A stretch of DNA of 64,000 nucleotides from Pleomorphomonas koreensis DSM 23070 (GCF_000425185.1 NZ_AULH01000009.1:62001-126000); one strand, 5' to 3'. Counted from the first letter of the stretch, positions 48,948 to 57,109 are shown. A program made the numbers and translations. The notes: generated by a model not told the origin, from the sequence alone.

Positions 48948-49310
48948 TCAGGCGCGGGCGCGTTCTTCATTGCGCTTGCGGGTCGCGGCGGCTTTCTTGG
49001 CCGAAGCCGAACGCTCCTGAGGCGACCGCGAGGCCGCGGCCTTCTTGGCGGAGGCTGACCGCTCTTCCTTCGAGCGGGATGCCGACGCCGCGCCGCCGAT
49101 GCGGCCGCCCTTCTCGGACGAGACGTGGGTGTCGGGCTGACCTCGACCGGAGCCGGACTTGTTGCCGCCGCCGCTCTCCTTGTTGACGGTCGCCCAGGCG
49201 CGGCGCTCGGCTTCCTTTTCGGAAACGCCGCGCGACTCATAGCTGTCCTCGATGTGCTCGGCTTTGCGCTTCTGCTTGTCGGTGTAGGCGGATTTGTCTC
49301 CACGTGGCAT
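48948..49310 (-). CDS. KGG-type small basic protein, annotated as plasmid stabilization protein in relatives
   Basis: 120 residues. N-terminal block MPRGDKSAYTDKQKRKAEHI, then GVSEKEAERRAWATVNKES, typical of small proteins labelled plasmid stabilization; the C-terminal third is a repeat of SASAKKAAASRSPQERSASA. Function unknown; the repeats look histone-like (Ala/Lys/Ser rich). Two sub-repeats, SKEERSASAKKAAAS and SPQERSASAKKAAAT. Confidence 0.7.
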   Translation of the reverse strand: MPRGDKSAYTDKQKRKAEHIEDSYESRGVSEKEAERRAWATVNKESGGGNKSGSGRGQPDTHVSSEKGGRIGGAASASRSKEERSASAKKAAASRSPQERSASAKKAAATRKRNEERARA

Positions 49311-49516
49311 GGACGCTCTCCTTTTCGGCCATGGACCAAGAAAAGAACCGCCCTTTGCTGCGAAAGTTCCGCGCCGGCGCCCAAATCGCCGCCGCCGTGA
49401 CCGGCGCTTTTCGTGCGCTTTTCCAGGCGCCGCACGTGCGGCTGTGCGGCCGCCGCACGAGCTTTGCCCTGCGCAAAACGCGTGAGACCAACTTCCTGAT
49501 TTCCTTGGGAAACCGA

Positions 49517-49592
49517 TGGCTCCGCGAGTAGGACTCGAACCTACGACCCGGTGATTAACAGTCACCTGCTCTACCAACTGAGCTATCGCGGA
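49517..49592 (-). tRNA. tRNA-Asn (GTT)
   Basis: 76 nt including encoded CCA. The minus strand begins TCCGCGA, pairing with the 3' TCGCGGA; anticodon arm CTGTTAATC with GTT; T-arm GGTTCGAGTCC. The discriminator is G. Confidence 0.96.
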
Positions 49593-49851
49593 ACAGCTTC
49601 GGTGGCGGTGCGTATAACAAAGCTGTCCGGGTTTGCAAAGCCCCCTCGGCGAGGAAAATGCGCTTGCCGCGCGAAAAGGCGGGAAGTGGATAGGAACGAG
49701 CGGCTAACGGCATGGCCTGGAAAGGCTTTTCCCTTTGCTGGGGCAGCATTTTCCCGCATTCCCGAACCATGCCTTTGAAAAGGGTCGGCTGCTTTCCTAT
49801 CTGTTCGGAACCTGTTTTCCGCCGGCACGAAACGGCAACGAAAGGCGATCC

Positions 49852-50106
49852 ATGGCTCATGTGAAGTTCCGGGGACGGACGGTGCCATTGCCGAGAAGCC
49901 GGCCTCTCCGCATGGGCCTGGGGTTCGCATTCGTCGCCATGGGACTTGTCGGCTTCCTGCCGGTGGTCGGCTTCTGGATGATACCGGTCGGTCTCGTCAT
50001 CCTCTCGGTGGACTCGCCGCTGGCCCGCCGCCTGCGCCGCCGCGCCGAGGTCTGGGTGCTGCGCCGCTACAACCGGTGGCGGAGAAAGGGCACCGGTTCG
50101 GCATAG
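49852..50106 (+). CDS. Small membrane protein (PGPGW-like)
   Basis: 84 residues. Two hydrophobic segments (about 20-36 and 38-51) separated by a short turn (FLPVVGFWMIPVGLVILS), then a basic C-terminal tail (RRLRRRAEVWVLRRYNRWRRK). Resembles PF09656-type small membrane proteins of unknown function. It lies between tRNA-Asn and tRNA-Cys. Confidence 0.6.
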   Translation: MAHVKFRGRTVPLPRSRPLRMGLGFAFVAMGLVGFLPVVGFWMIPVGLVILSVDSPLARRLRRRAEVWVLRRYNRWRRKGTGSA

Positions 50107-50442
50107 GCATCCGACCGGGAAAAGCATCCGCTGCTGCGGTCGATCCGATGCGTGAACCAAGAACGTCAGCGGCAGCCGACATCCGTCGGGGCGCTTGCCG
50201 CTGTGGCATTCGTGCCAATTGTCGGCAATTCGTTCACGTGATTGTTCCCCACTTTGATATTTCGTTTCTGGAGTGCCGCCTCCACTTATGGCAGGTTGAT
50301 TGCAGGACAGGCGCGATGGTTCGCGGCGTCGTCGGAATACGACTGGTAGTCGACCTGATGGCGTCATATTTCGGTCGTTGTTGATCGCTATCGGTTTGTC
50401 CTGGAGAGCAACGCTCTTCTGCCCTTGGGAAAGGAGGTCAAA
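50107..50442. other. Intergenic stretch without a clear gene
   Basis: 336 nt. No reading frame longer than about 100 codons with protein-like content. A very strong ribosome binding site at its right end belongs to the short frame at 50443. Confidence 0.4.
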
Positions 50443-50550
50443 ATGACAGACATTTCGCTCACGCGGATCGCGCGCACGAATGTATGCCGTTCGACGATCC
50501 GCCCCAATCATCTTGGCTCGAAACGCCAATGGCGAACGTGTCTTTGCTGA
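50443..50550 (+). CDS. Possible 35-residue peptide with a very strong ribosome binding site
   Basis: AAAGGAGGT, a near-perfect Shine-Dalgarno, ends 5 nt before the ATG. The frame reads MTDISLTRIARTNVC and ends after 35 residues at a TGA. No homology known to me. It could be a leader peptide or a real small protein for the gene at 50630, which starts 79 nt downstream. Confidence 0.4.
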   Translation: MTDISLTRIARTNVCRSTIRPNHLGSKRQWRTCLC

Positions 50551-50629
50551 GCATCTGACACTTCTCACGAAAAACGTAATCGACAGGATGATGGTCTCGC
50601 CACCGGCGTCAGGCCAGGAGAAATTTATT

Positions 50630-50845
50630 ATGTCCAAGCCAATTGTCATAGAAGTGGCCGGAAAGGCCGTGGCTGTTGCCGCGCCGGCCGGCGATCAGGT
50701 TCGCTTCGTCGCCGTCAAGTATGACGTGTGGGATCTCGACGGCCAGTTCTACGGTTCCGTCGCCGAAGCCGAGCGGGCGGCGGCCCGCCATCTCGCCGGC
50801 GAGGGCGCCTTTGCGGCTCCGGTGGAATTCGCGGCTGCCGGCTGA
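50630..50845 (+). CDS. Small hypothetical protein
   Basis: 71 residues. ATG preceded by AGGAG at about 9 nt. Sequence is beta-rich then helical (KPIVIEVAGKAVAVAAPAG, KYDVWDLDGQFYGSVAEAERAA). No recognised family. Good codon usage for this genome. Confidence 0.6.
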   Translation: MSKPIVIEVAGKAVAVAAPAGDQVRFVAVKYDVWDLDGQFYGSVAEAERAAARHLAGEGAFAAPVEFAAAG

Positions 50846-50892
50846 CGCTCACCGCCCGGCGCGCCGCGCCGGGCGCCGATGGAAGGCGGCCG

Positions 50893-51009
50893 TTACCAGT
50901 CCAGCCGATAGGTGGCGGCAACCGACACGACGCGTCGGATGCCGGCCTCCGGCATCGCGCCGGGAAACGGTTCGATGGTGGCGGGAACGGCGGATCGGCT
51001 CTGGTCCAT
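50893..51009 (-). CDS. Possible 38-residue protein
   Basis: MDQSRSAVPATIEPFPGA to VVSVAATYRLDW, stop TAA. AAAGGA lies 6 nt before the ATG. No known domain. Confidence 0.4.
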   Translation of the reverse strand: MDQSRSAVPATIEPFPGAMPEAGIRRVVSVAATYRLDW

Positions 51010-51233
51010 GATCCATCCTTTGGTCGAAGGCGAACGACTCGACGTAAGCTTGTCTCAGGTTGCAGGCGCTTGTCGCGTCGCGATTGGCTTTTGGACCGGC
51101 CAAATGCCGCCAAGTCCGCGCCGGTAAACGATATATTCGCGAGAACGCAACCGCAGGGCCGGCCGGCGATGCATTTTCGTCAAGTGGCCCCTTGTCTAGG
51201 CCGCTGACCTCCCTTATGAACCCTTCTCCGTGA

Positions 51234-51307
51234 GGCCACGTGGCGGAGTGGTGACGCAGCGGATTGCAAATCCGTGCACGGGGGTTCGATTCCCTCCGTG
51301 GCCTCCA
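51234..51307 (+). tRNA. tRNA-Cys (GCA)
   Basis: 74 nt with encoded CCA. Acceptor stem GGCCACG/CGTGGCC; anticodon arm GGATTGCAAATCC with GCA; T-arm GGGGTTCGATTCCC. It is the likely integration site of the element to its right. Confidence 0.96.
51260..51307 (+). other. Inferred attL within the 3' part of tRNA-Cys
   Basis: The integrase gene lies about 90 nt beyond the tRNA and points towards it, the standard layout of a tRNA-targeting phage. The crossover sequence is probably part of the 3' half of this tRNA. The second copy (attR) should lie beyond the window, so boundaries are not confirmed. Confidence 0.55.
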
Positions 51308-51351
51308 GCAATCAAAAACGATATTGAAATCATTGGACTTTTCGTCCTTTT

Positions 51352-51390
51352 CTTTCTCACCGGCCTCCACCCGGCCGTCAGGTGAGAAAG
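51352..51390. repeat. Inverted repeat between attL and integrase
   Basis: CTTTCTCACC (51352-51361) and GGTGAGAAAG (51381-51390) are perfect inverse complements; inside, GGCC repeats make a second small stem. It may be a bidirectional terminator or integrase arm sites. Confidence 0.5.
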
Positions 51391-51400
51391 GAATCGTTCC

Positions 51401-52489
51401 TCATTCGTCCAGGCGTATCTTGTGAATCGACCTGGCGACGAGTCTCCGCCTGTTGACTTTGCGCGTGTAGCCGTCTGCCTGTTCGGAGGTCTCCCATCCG
51501 AATATCGCCATCAACTCCTGTTCGGTGGCGCCATTTTCGGTGGCAATCGTGGCGCCAGCTTTGCGCAGTCCGTGAGCGGAGCAATGTGGCAGGCCGGCTT
51601 CGATGCAGCGATCCTTGAACCACTGGCCTAGGCCTTTGATCGAGAACGGCTTACCGTAGGCCGTCACCATGAAATGCAGGTGCCCGAACGTGTGAGCGTC
51701 GATCGCCTCCTGTAGGATGGGGAGCACCAAGATTTCGCGCGGCTTGACGATTCGCGTGCGGCCTTTGGTCTCTATGAAATAGAGCCAGCCGTCGCGGAGC
51801 ATCTGAGGCCCCATCTGCGCCAGATCGGAAATGCGCACGCCGGTGTAGAGCATAATCGACATGGCAAGGTGAGCGCGGGTGCCAAGCGGGTGACGCGCAA
51901 TGAACTGATACACCTCGTCCCGCGTCCAGGTGTGATGTCCTTCGGTGGCCGTGCGGAAAAACTTGACGTCACGCGCCGGATTGAAAGCCATGCCGCTGTC
52001 GGGGAGGCTGCACGCCCAGGCGAACAGTTGGCGAAGGGCCTTGAGGCGAGTGTTGGCGGCTTCGGGCGCCGTGCGTTTGCGGTCGCGCAGGATGGTGATC
52101 GCCTGAGCCGTCAGCCTGTTCAGTGGAAAATCGGCAAACAGGTCAGTCGAGCCCGGCTTGCGCGGCTCCAGCAGCATGGTTTCGATCACCCGGCGGCGGA
52201 CCCTTCGGGTTTCCTCGGTGCAGCGCAGGAAGTCGGCGCATTCGCTGATATAGCGGGCGCAGAGCCAGCGGAATGTACCGGGCTGGATGATCCTCTGCTT
52301 GGCAACGCACGCGCCTGTGGACGTATCCTGAGCCAAAGCGGCGGCATAGGCGGCGTCGAATGCTTCCGTGCCGGGCAGCGCTCGGATGCGGATGCGCTTG
52401 TGCCCCTTGCCGCGCCAGAAATAGATGCGGGGGTTACCGTGCCGGTCGACGTCCTCGTGGACGTGGCGATAGCGTTTCACGATTTCCAT
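51401..52489 (-). CDS. int: Phage tyrosine integrase
   Basis: 362 residues from the ATG at 52489 (a GTG at 52513 is possible). Catalytic residues of tyrosine recombinases: Arg in YTGVRISDLAQ, HGLRK (His-x-x-Arg), GW and the nucleophile in ADGYTRK. Core-binding domain at about 70-160. Catalyses integration at tRNA-Cys. Confidence 0.92.
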   Translation of the reverse strand: MEIVKRYRHVHEDVDRHGNPRIYFWRGKGHKRIRIRALPGTEAFDAAYAAALAQDTSTGACVAKQRIIQPGTFRWLCARYISECADFLRCTEETRRVRRRVIETMLLEPRKPGSTDLFADFPLNRLTAQAITILRDRKRTAPEAANTRLKALRQLFAWACSLPDSGMAFNPARDVKFFRTATEGHHTWTRDEVYQFIARHPLGTRAHLAMSIMLYTGVRISDLAQMGPQMLRDGWLYFIETKGRTRIVKPREILVLPILQEAIDAHTFGHLHFMVTAYGKPFSIKGLGQWFKDRCIEAGLPHCSAHGLRKAGATIATENGATEQELMAIFGWETSEQADGYTRKVNRRRLVARSIHKIRLDE

Positions 52490-52491
52490 GG

Positions 52492-52752
52492 TCACACGGC
52501 GAGATCGCCCCACCGATCCTCTGGGTTGTCGCCTCCGTCCCTATCAGGGAGCCGATCAAAGGCCGCGTCAAGGCGCCTGATGTCCCAGACGTAGCGGCCA
52601 TCGATCTTCTTCGGGGTCGGCATGCGACGGTCGGAGACCAACTCATCGAACTTGGTAGGCGAGATGCCGATGTAGGCGGCGGCTTCGAGCCGCGACAGTC
52701 CGCGCGGCGGCAGCGACAACGGGAGGATCGACTTCGCGCGGACTTCCTGCAT
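52492..52752 (-). CDS. Excisionase-like HTH protein (AlpA/MerR-type)
   Basis: 86 residues. RGLSRLEAAAYIGISPTKFDELVSD is a winged HTH motif like AlpA/Xis, followed by RRMPTPKKIDGRYVWDIRRLD. It ends 2 nt before the integrase start, a typical xis-int order. Directs excision or regulates int; inferred. Confidence 0.8.
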   Translation of the reverse strand: MQEVRAKSILPLSLPPRGLSRLEAAAYIGISPTKFDELVSDRRMPTPKKIDGRYVWDIRRLDAAFDRLPDRDGGDNPEDRWGDLAV

Positions 52753-52754
52753 GG

Positions 52755-53153
52755 TCAGGTTTCCTTCATCGATCCGAACCGCGTCGCCTCGATCGCGCGG
52801 GCGATCTCGTCGGCCATGTTCGCGGCCACTTGGCAGAGGCAGTCCCCGCCCCGCGCTTCGAGCGAACATTCTTGCTGACCGGTTTCCGGGTCCATGCCAC
52901 CGAGGCATTCGCAGTCGTCATAAGCGTGCGCGGCCTTTTTGCGGGCGATCGCCGCTGAGAGTTGAAACGTCTTGACTGCGACGGCGGGCAGTTGCCTCTC
53001 CATCTGCACTTTCATGATGCCGGCACACCGCAGGCGTTCAGCGAGGATCGCTTTGGCGATCGCCTCCAGCGCCATGCAGCGCGAGAGTTCACCGAGCAGG
53101 GTCTGCGCAACGGTCCTGGCGGTGTGCATGATGTCGTCGGGGATGTCAGGCAC
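52755..53153 (-). CDS. Phage hypothetical protein
   Basis: 132 residues from a GTG at 53153, chosen because CAGGAG lies about 6 nt upstream. Helical; DCECLGGMDPETGQQEC and GDCLCQV are cysteine-containing, possibly metal-binding. No known function. Confidence 0.6.
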   Translation of the reverse strand: MPDIPDDIMHTARTVAQTLLGELSRCMALEAIAKAILAERLRCAGIMKVQMERQLPAVAVKTFQLSAAIARKKAAHAYDDCECLGGMDPETGQQECSLEARGGDCLCQVAANMADEIARAIEATRFGSMKET

Positions 53154-53215
53154 GTGGGTCTCCTGCTCCTGGTGCTTGGTGTTGCCGCCGGCGGCGCCGG
53201 CGGCAGGGCGAAGCA

Positions 53216-53500
53216 TCAGTCGGTCTTGACGTCGCGCATGTGGGCGGCATAGGCGGCAGCACCCTCATCAGGGCTGCGGAAGTGCTTGCCGCGCATCCAC
53301 TCGACCATGGCCCGGTAGCCAAGATGGCCGGCCGCCTCGTAGCGGTCGACGCCGTCCCACCAGGTGGCCTCGTCGGGCATCTCGTAAAGGACGGAGCCGC
53401 AATGCGGGCAGCACGGCAGGCCGATGTTGGTGTGGCCGACCTCGGAAATGGACCCGAACCAGCAGCAGCGAGCGCCGTAGACGAAACGCTTGTCCTTCAT
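53216..53500 (-). CDS. Phage zinc-ribbon-like protein
   Basis: 94 residues. CC at residues 11-12 and CCPHCGSVLYEMPDE resemble a Cys4 zinc ribbon; WWDGVDRYEAAGHLGYRAMVEW follows. Unknown role. Start overlaps the upstream gene by 4 nt. Confidence 0.6.
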   Translation of the reverse strand: MKDKRFVYGARCCWFGSISEVGHTNIGLPCCPHCGSVLYEMPDEATWWDGVDRYEAAGHLGYRAMVEWMRGKHFRSPDEGAAAYAAHMRDVKTD

Positions 53501-53748
53501 GGGCCGATCTCCTCGCCGGCGGCCTGCCTTTCGGCGATCATCTCCTCGACGTCGGCCATCCATGTTTCCAGCGAACGAGCCCACTCTTCGGCCTCGTTGA
53601 CCGTGCCCTGGTCGACGCCGGCCCAAACGCTGGCGATATCGAACAGGGCGGCCTGGGCATCCGCGACACGGCTCTTGGTCCGCCGCAAGGCCCGCTTGAC
53701 GGACCATTTGGTCATGGGCCGGTAACGGAAAAGACCAGCGTACATCAT
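53497..53748 (-). CDS. Phage hypothetical protein
   Basis: 83 residues. The ATG at 53748 is preceded by GGAGG; a second ATG follows directly. Helical, charged (TKSRVADAQAALFDIASVW). Overlaps neighbours by 4 nt on both sides. Confidence 0.6.
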   Translation of the reverse strand: MMYAGLFRYRPMTKWSVKRALRRTKSRVADAQAALFDIASVWAGVDQGTVNEAEEWARSLETWMADVEEMIAERQAAGEEIGP

Positions 53749-54038
53749 GGTTGCACCTCCAACTGGCGGCGCGCGGCCGTTAGCCAATTGTTCATGACGC
53801 CGGCGGCGCCATAGGTGCAGGTCGACGTGATACCGCCCAATGACAGTCGATCGACGTCCCATCTGCTACCGCCAGTCTTCGCACCCTCCTCCTTCGTCAG
53901 CTCTTTCAGCACCTCGTCGGCGCGGAAATGGAAAAGCGCGAGCGCATCGCTGCCTGTGTCTTTCGGTAGAGCTGCCAGCTTGCCCTCCACCACGCCGATG
54001 AGGCGTGCCAGCTCCTGCCAGTCTATCGTCTTGACCAT
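53745..54038 (-). CDS. Phage hypothetical protein
   Basis: 97 residues: MVKTIDWQELARLIGVVEGK and FHFRADEVLKELTKEEGAK. Overlaps the next gene by 4 nt. No family recognised. Confidence 0.6.
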   Translation of the reverse strand: MVKTIDWQELARLIGVVEGKLAALPKDTGSDALALFHFRADEVLKELTKEEGAKTGGSRWDVDRLSLGGITSTCTYGAAGVMNNWLTAARRQLEVQP

Positions 54039-54047
54039 GGGGTCCTC

Positions 54048-54554
54048 CTAGAACGGGATGTCGTCACCGCAGGACGAATCGAGATCGGCCGGCGGCCGGT
54101 AAGGCTTTTCGGAATTGCGCTGGTCGGCGTAGCTGTTGCCCGAGCCTTCCGGCTTCGACCTGGTCGTGCCGTAGTCGTCGGGATCGGGCGGCGGCCGGCG
54201 ATCGGCGCCGTCGAGCAGCACGAGCTCACCATGGAAGCGCTTGAGCACCACTTCGGTGCTGTAGCGATCCTGTCCGGCCTGATCGGTCCACTTGCGGGTC
54301 TGCAACTGGCCCTCGACGTAGACCTTGGAGCCCTTCTTCAGGTACTGCTCGGCGATCTTGGCGATGTTCTCGTTGAAGATCACCACCGAGTGCCACTCGG
54401 TGCGCTCCTTGCGGTCGCCGTTGTCCTTGTCGCGCCAGGTCTCGGATGTGGCGATGCGAAGGTTGGCGATCGGATCGCCGGCCGCGTTCCTGCGGATCTC
54501 CGGATCGCGGCCGAGATGGCCGAGAAGGACCACCTTGTTGACACTACCGGCCAT
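54048..54554 (-). CDS. ssb: Single-stranded DNA-binding protein
   Basis: 168 residues. OB fold (NKVVLLGHLGRDPEIR, WHSVVIFNENIAKIAEQYLKKGSKVYVEGQL) and the acidic C-terminal tip DDIPF that recruits partner proteins. A phage-encoded SSB serving the replication genes further right. Confidence 0.95.
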   Translation of the reverse strand: MAGSVNKVVLLGHLGRDPEIRRNAAGDPIANLRIATSETWRDKDNGDRKERTEWHSVVIFNENIAKIAEQYLKKGSKVYVEGQLQTRKWTDQAGQDRYSTEVVLKRFHGELVLLDGADRRPPPDPDDYGTTRSKPEGSGNSYADQRNSEKPYRPPADLDSSCGDDIPF

Positions 54555-54852
54555 CGGTCGCCTCCCGCCGCGCCCTGGCGGCCTCGACGCACTCGGCGCC
54601 CTTGCCGGTCAGGATCAGCGCCCAATGGCCGCCGATCAGCTTGCGTTGCGCCCAGCCACGTTGGATGCAGCTCTCGACGGTGGGGCGCTCGAAAGCGCGC
54701 TCGCCCTTGCGTTTGGCCTGTCCGGTCCGATCGACCATCCAGACGTGGCCGGGCCGGCCGAGGCTTTCGAGCAGGCGGATCTGCGTCGGCGACGGACTTG
54801 CGGCGGCCGCCGCCAGTCCGTCGCCGGTAGCTCTATCGGGGCTTGCGAACAT
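54544..54852 (-). CDS. Phage hypothetical protein, winged-helix-like
   Basis: 102 residues. RLLESLGRPGHVWMVDRTG and VESCIQRGWAQRKLIGGHWALILTGKG look like a small winged-helix fold. It overlaps the start of ssb by 11 nt. Function unknown. Confidence 0.6.
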   Translation of the reverse strand: MFASPDRATGDGLAAAAASPSPTQIRLLESLGRPGHVWMVDRTGQAKRKGERAFERPTVESCIQRGWAQRKLIGGHWALILTGKGAECVEAARARREATDGR

Positions 54853-55030
54853 CGATCTCTCCGAAGCGATGACGGGCGATAGCCGCCCGCGAACGATGGA
54901 TGTAGAGGGCCGTCGACAGGGCGACGGCTGTGACGACGAAGGCGGCCACCACGGCCGCTACGCCGAGCAGGGCAACCGATACCTGGGACAGGACGGTTGC
55001 CGTTTCGGGGGACATGAGGGCGACGTTCAT
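54833..55030 (-). CDS. Small phage membrane protein
   Basis: 65 residues, one hydrophobic segment (about 19-43, VALLGVAAVVAAFVVTAVAL), then a basic tail. Overlaps the next gene by 20 nt. Confidence 0.55.
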   Translation of the reverse strand: MNVALMSPETATVLSQVSVALLGVAAVVAAFVVTAVALSTALYIHRSRAAIARHRFGEIDVRKPR

Positions 55031-55281
55031 GCGCCGTCGCCCAGCAGCGGCAGCTTGACCGCGAGCACGGCGCCCGTGCTGGAGACGCCGGCGCGAGCGC
55101 AGGCCACCGTGTAGGTGGCGCGAGCCTCGGTGTATTCGGTGCGGTGCACGAACGCCCGCGACGTGGGGTGCGCGTCCATATGGCGGTTACAGAGGCGTTC
55201 GGCCAATCGGAACAGCTCGATCCTGTCCGGATCGCGCAGGTCGGCGTCGAACGGGAAGCTTATCTCGATCTTGGTGACCAT
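55027..55281 (-). CDS. Phage hypothetical protein
   Basis: 84 residues: MVTKIEISFPFDADLRDPDR, RLAERLCNRHMDAHPTSR. Overlaps the small membrane protein gene by 4 nt. Unknown. Confidence 0.55.
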   Translation of the reverse strand: MVTKIEISFPFDADLRDPDRIELFRLAERLCNRHMDAHPTSRAFVHRTEYTEARATYTVACARAGVSSTGAVLAVKLPLLGDGA

Positions 55282-55637
55282 CAGTGCAGCCCTCCCGACA
55301 GATCGATGGATCGGGCCTCGTCGGTGACGTCCCGGCAGTCGAATCCGAGCGCGCTCGCCTTGATTTCGACGATCGACCTGAGGGCTTCCCCCCTCTCGCT
55401 GGTTTTGAAGCCGCGCATCAGGACGGCGAGGGCCGGCGAGGCCACCATTTTTTCAAGGATCATTGCCAGGCAATGCGGGCAGGTCGCTTCGGGCTCGCTG
55501 TCGATCAGGTCGACGATGACAGGCGCCAGGCGGTCGATAACCCGTACGGCGAGTTCGGGTAGCGGACCGGCCATGCCGGCAACGAGCGCACGGCTTTCGC
55601 CCAGAGCGTCGCGGCAGTTTTCGGCTTCGTCTCGCAT
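55281..55637 (-). CDS. Phage hypothetical protein
   Basis: 118 residues, helical, with one CPHC pair (EATCPHCLAMILEKM). One nt overlap with the following gene. Unknown role. Confidence 0.55.
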   Translation of the reverse strand: MRDEAENCRDALGESRALVAGMAGPLPELAVRVIDRLAPVIVDLIDSEPEATCPHCLAMILEKMVASPALAVLMRGFKTSERGEALRSIVEIKASALGFDCRDVTDEARSIDLSGGLH

Positions 55638-55639
55638 GG

Positions 55640-55996
55640 TCAGCCCTCCACGAGGTTGAAGACGATGCGGCGGATGGTGACGCGCTTCTCCGGCGACGTC
55701 GCCTGCATGGTGCGAACAACGGATAGAGTGTCGGCGTCGACGACGCCGGCGAGTGAGTTGTCTTCCGCAGCGAGGCCCATCAACTCGGGGATCGAGCAGT
55801 TCAGAGCCTTGGAGACCTGCACCAGGCGCGACCAGGAAACCCTGTTCGCGCCTTTCTCGTACTTCTGGACCTGCTGGAAGGTGATGCCAAGCTGGTCGGC
55901 AAGCTTCTCCTGGGAAATGCCGAGGAGCATGCGGCGTTGCCGGATGGCGGCGCCGAGGGCGACGTCATCCGGATTAGGCGTCTTGATAAGTGCCAT
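55640..55996 (-). CDS. XRE-type phage regulator
   Basis: 118 residues. HTH: LGAAIRQRRMLLGISQEKLADQLGITFQQVQKYEKGANRVSW. The ATG at 55994-55996 gives MALIKTPNPDDVALG. First gene of the leftward early operon; lies downstream of the S24-like repressor, so it could act as an anti-repressor or early regulator. Confidence 0.85.
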   Translation of the reverse strand: MALIKTPNPDDVALGAAIRQRRMLLGISQEKLADQLGITFQQVQKYEKGANRVSWSRLVQVSKALNCSIPELMGLAAEDNSLAGVVDADTLSVVRTMQATSPEKRVTIRRIVFNLVEG

Positions 55997-56034
55997 TGTG
56001 GGTTCCCTCTCGTTAAGAGCGAGAAGAGATTTTC

Positions 56035-56043
56035 CCACAAACG
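56035..56043. promoter_or_regulatory. Shared operator-like 9-mer (left copy)
   Basis: CGTTTGTGG on the minus strand, upstream of the XRE gene; the same word lies at 56724-56732 on the plus strand, upstream of the Cro-like gene. Two promoters around the repressor therefore share a 9-bp word. Confidence 0.4.
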
Positions 56044-56057
56044 GATAAATGTCAAGC

Positions 56058-56663
56058 CTAGATGGTGGCGAGCGGTTTGTACGAACCGACAACGACGCCT
56101 ACGATTGTGACGCCCCGGCCATCCAGCAAATGCTCGTTGGGAATGTCCACGCAAGTCGACGATGAAAGGAGCATCGGTAGCGGATTGGCCGAATACCTAC
56201 GAAAGATCATGTAGGGTTCCGCGCGGTCCCAGTCTCGCACTTCAGCGAGCGCGATCTGGTCGTGCTCCGGTTTGCGGTTCATGTCGACGACCATGAAATC
56301 CCCCTTGCGGATGCCGAGCACATTCAGGGCATCCGAGGTGATCTTCCAGAGACCAAGGCCGTCTATTAGCTTGAAATGCTGTGTATTTTCTTCCGGAACG
56401 GGTATCGCCTCGTCCTTGCTGAAATACTCGACATCGCCGCCATAGATCGGGGCTTTGTCCTGGAACTGTCGCTCCAGGGCATAGACGGTCGGCAGCGACG
56501 GGACGGAGGGGTTTGCTTCGTCAAGCAGGCGATAGACCGTTGCTACGCCGATGTTGGTGGCTTTGGCGAGCTGGTTCAGCGTGAGCTTCTGGCGCGCCAT
56601 GTGGTGGTTCATCCACAAGCGGAATTCGCGCAAATAGTCATCCTGAACGTCGGTCTTGCTCAT
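56058..56663 (-). CDS. CI-like repressor with S24-type C-terminal domain
   Basis: 201 residues. N-terminal HTH (QKLTLNQLAKATNIGVATVYRLLDE) and a C-terminal LexA/S24-like fold (WKITSDALNVLGIRKGDFMVVD). A Ser is present in TSDAL, but the usual catalytic lysine position reads FRRY, so self-cleavage may be lost. Probable lysogeny repressor. Confidence 0.82.
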   Translation of the reverse strand: MSKTDVQDDYLREFRLWMNHHMARQKLTLNQLAKATNIGVATVYRLLDEANPSVPSLPTVYALERQFQDKAPIYGGDVEYFSKDEAIPVPEENTQHFKLIDGLGLWKITSDALNVLGIRKGDFMVVDMNRKPEHDQIALAEVRDWDRAEPYMIFRRYSANPLPMLLSSSTCVDIPNEHLLDGRGVTIVGVVVGSYKPLATI

Positions 56664-56723
56664 AGCCTCGCTCCATTCCGTTGATGGGCGAGTGTTTTCC
56701 CGAATGAGCAATGGTCGATATTT

Positions 56724-56732
56724 CGTTTGTGG
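56724..56732. promoter_or_regulatory. Shared operator-like 9-mer (right copy)
   Basis: CGTTTGTGG, just before TTGACG (56735-56740), a possible -35 for the rightward promoter of the Cro-like gene. Confidence 0.4.
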
Positions 56733-56758
56733 AGTTGACGCGATAGCGCAAATCCTCG

Positions 56759-57109
56759 ATGTATCCGTTCATGGACAGTCCCTTTGACATGGACATGGTG
56801 CTTCGGCGCGGCAAGGCCCTCGGCCTTGCTCCCTATCGAATTGCGCAGGAGGCCGGTCTTGGGACGGGCACGATGAGCCGCTGGCTCAACGCTCAGGCCT
56901 GCCCGACCTGGCCGAAGTGGCAACGGCTCCTCGCCGCGCTCGAGCGGCTGGAACAACAGAGGGCGGCCGATCGGCCGCCCGTTACGAGCTTTCGCGGGAG
57001 TGAGCGCACCCGCGAGAGGCCGGCGGGCCACCCCGCTACCGCCGGAGTTCCCTCCCAAGCGCAGCCCGGCCGCGTCCGCGCGGCCGGGCACCTCGGGAGG
57101 GCATCATGA
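56759..57109 (+). CDS. Cro-like HTH protein
   Basis: 116 residues at most; starts at 56759, 56771, 56789 or 56795 are possible and none has a clear ribosome binding site. HTH: GLAPYRIAQEAGLGTGTMSRWLNA. Opposite orientation to the repressor. The C-terminal part is Arg/Pro-rich and unstructured-looking. First gene of the rightward operon. Confidence 0.7.
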   Translation: MYPFMDSPFDMDMVLRRGKALGLAPYRIAQEAGLGTGTMSRWLNAQACPTWPKWQRLLAALERLEQQRAADRPPVTSFRGSERTRERPAGHPATAGVPSQAQPGRVRAAGHLGRAS

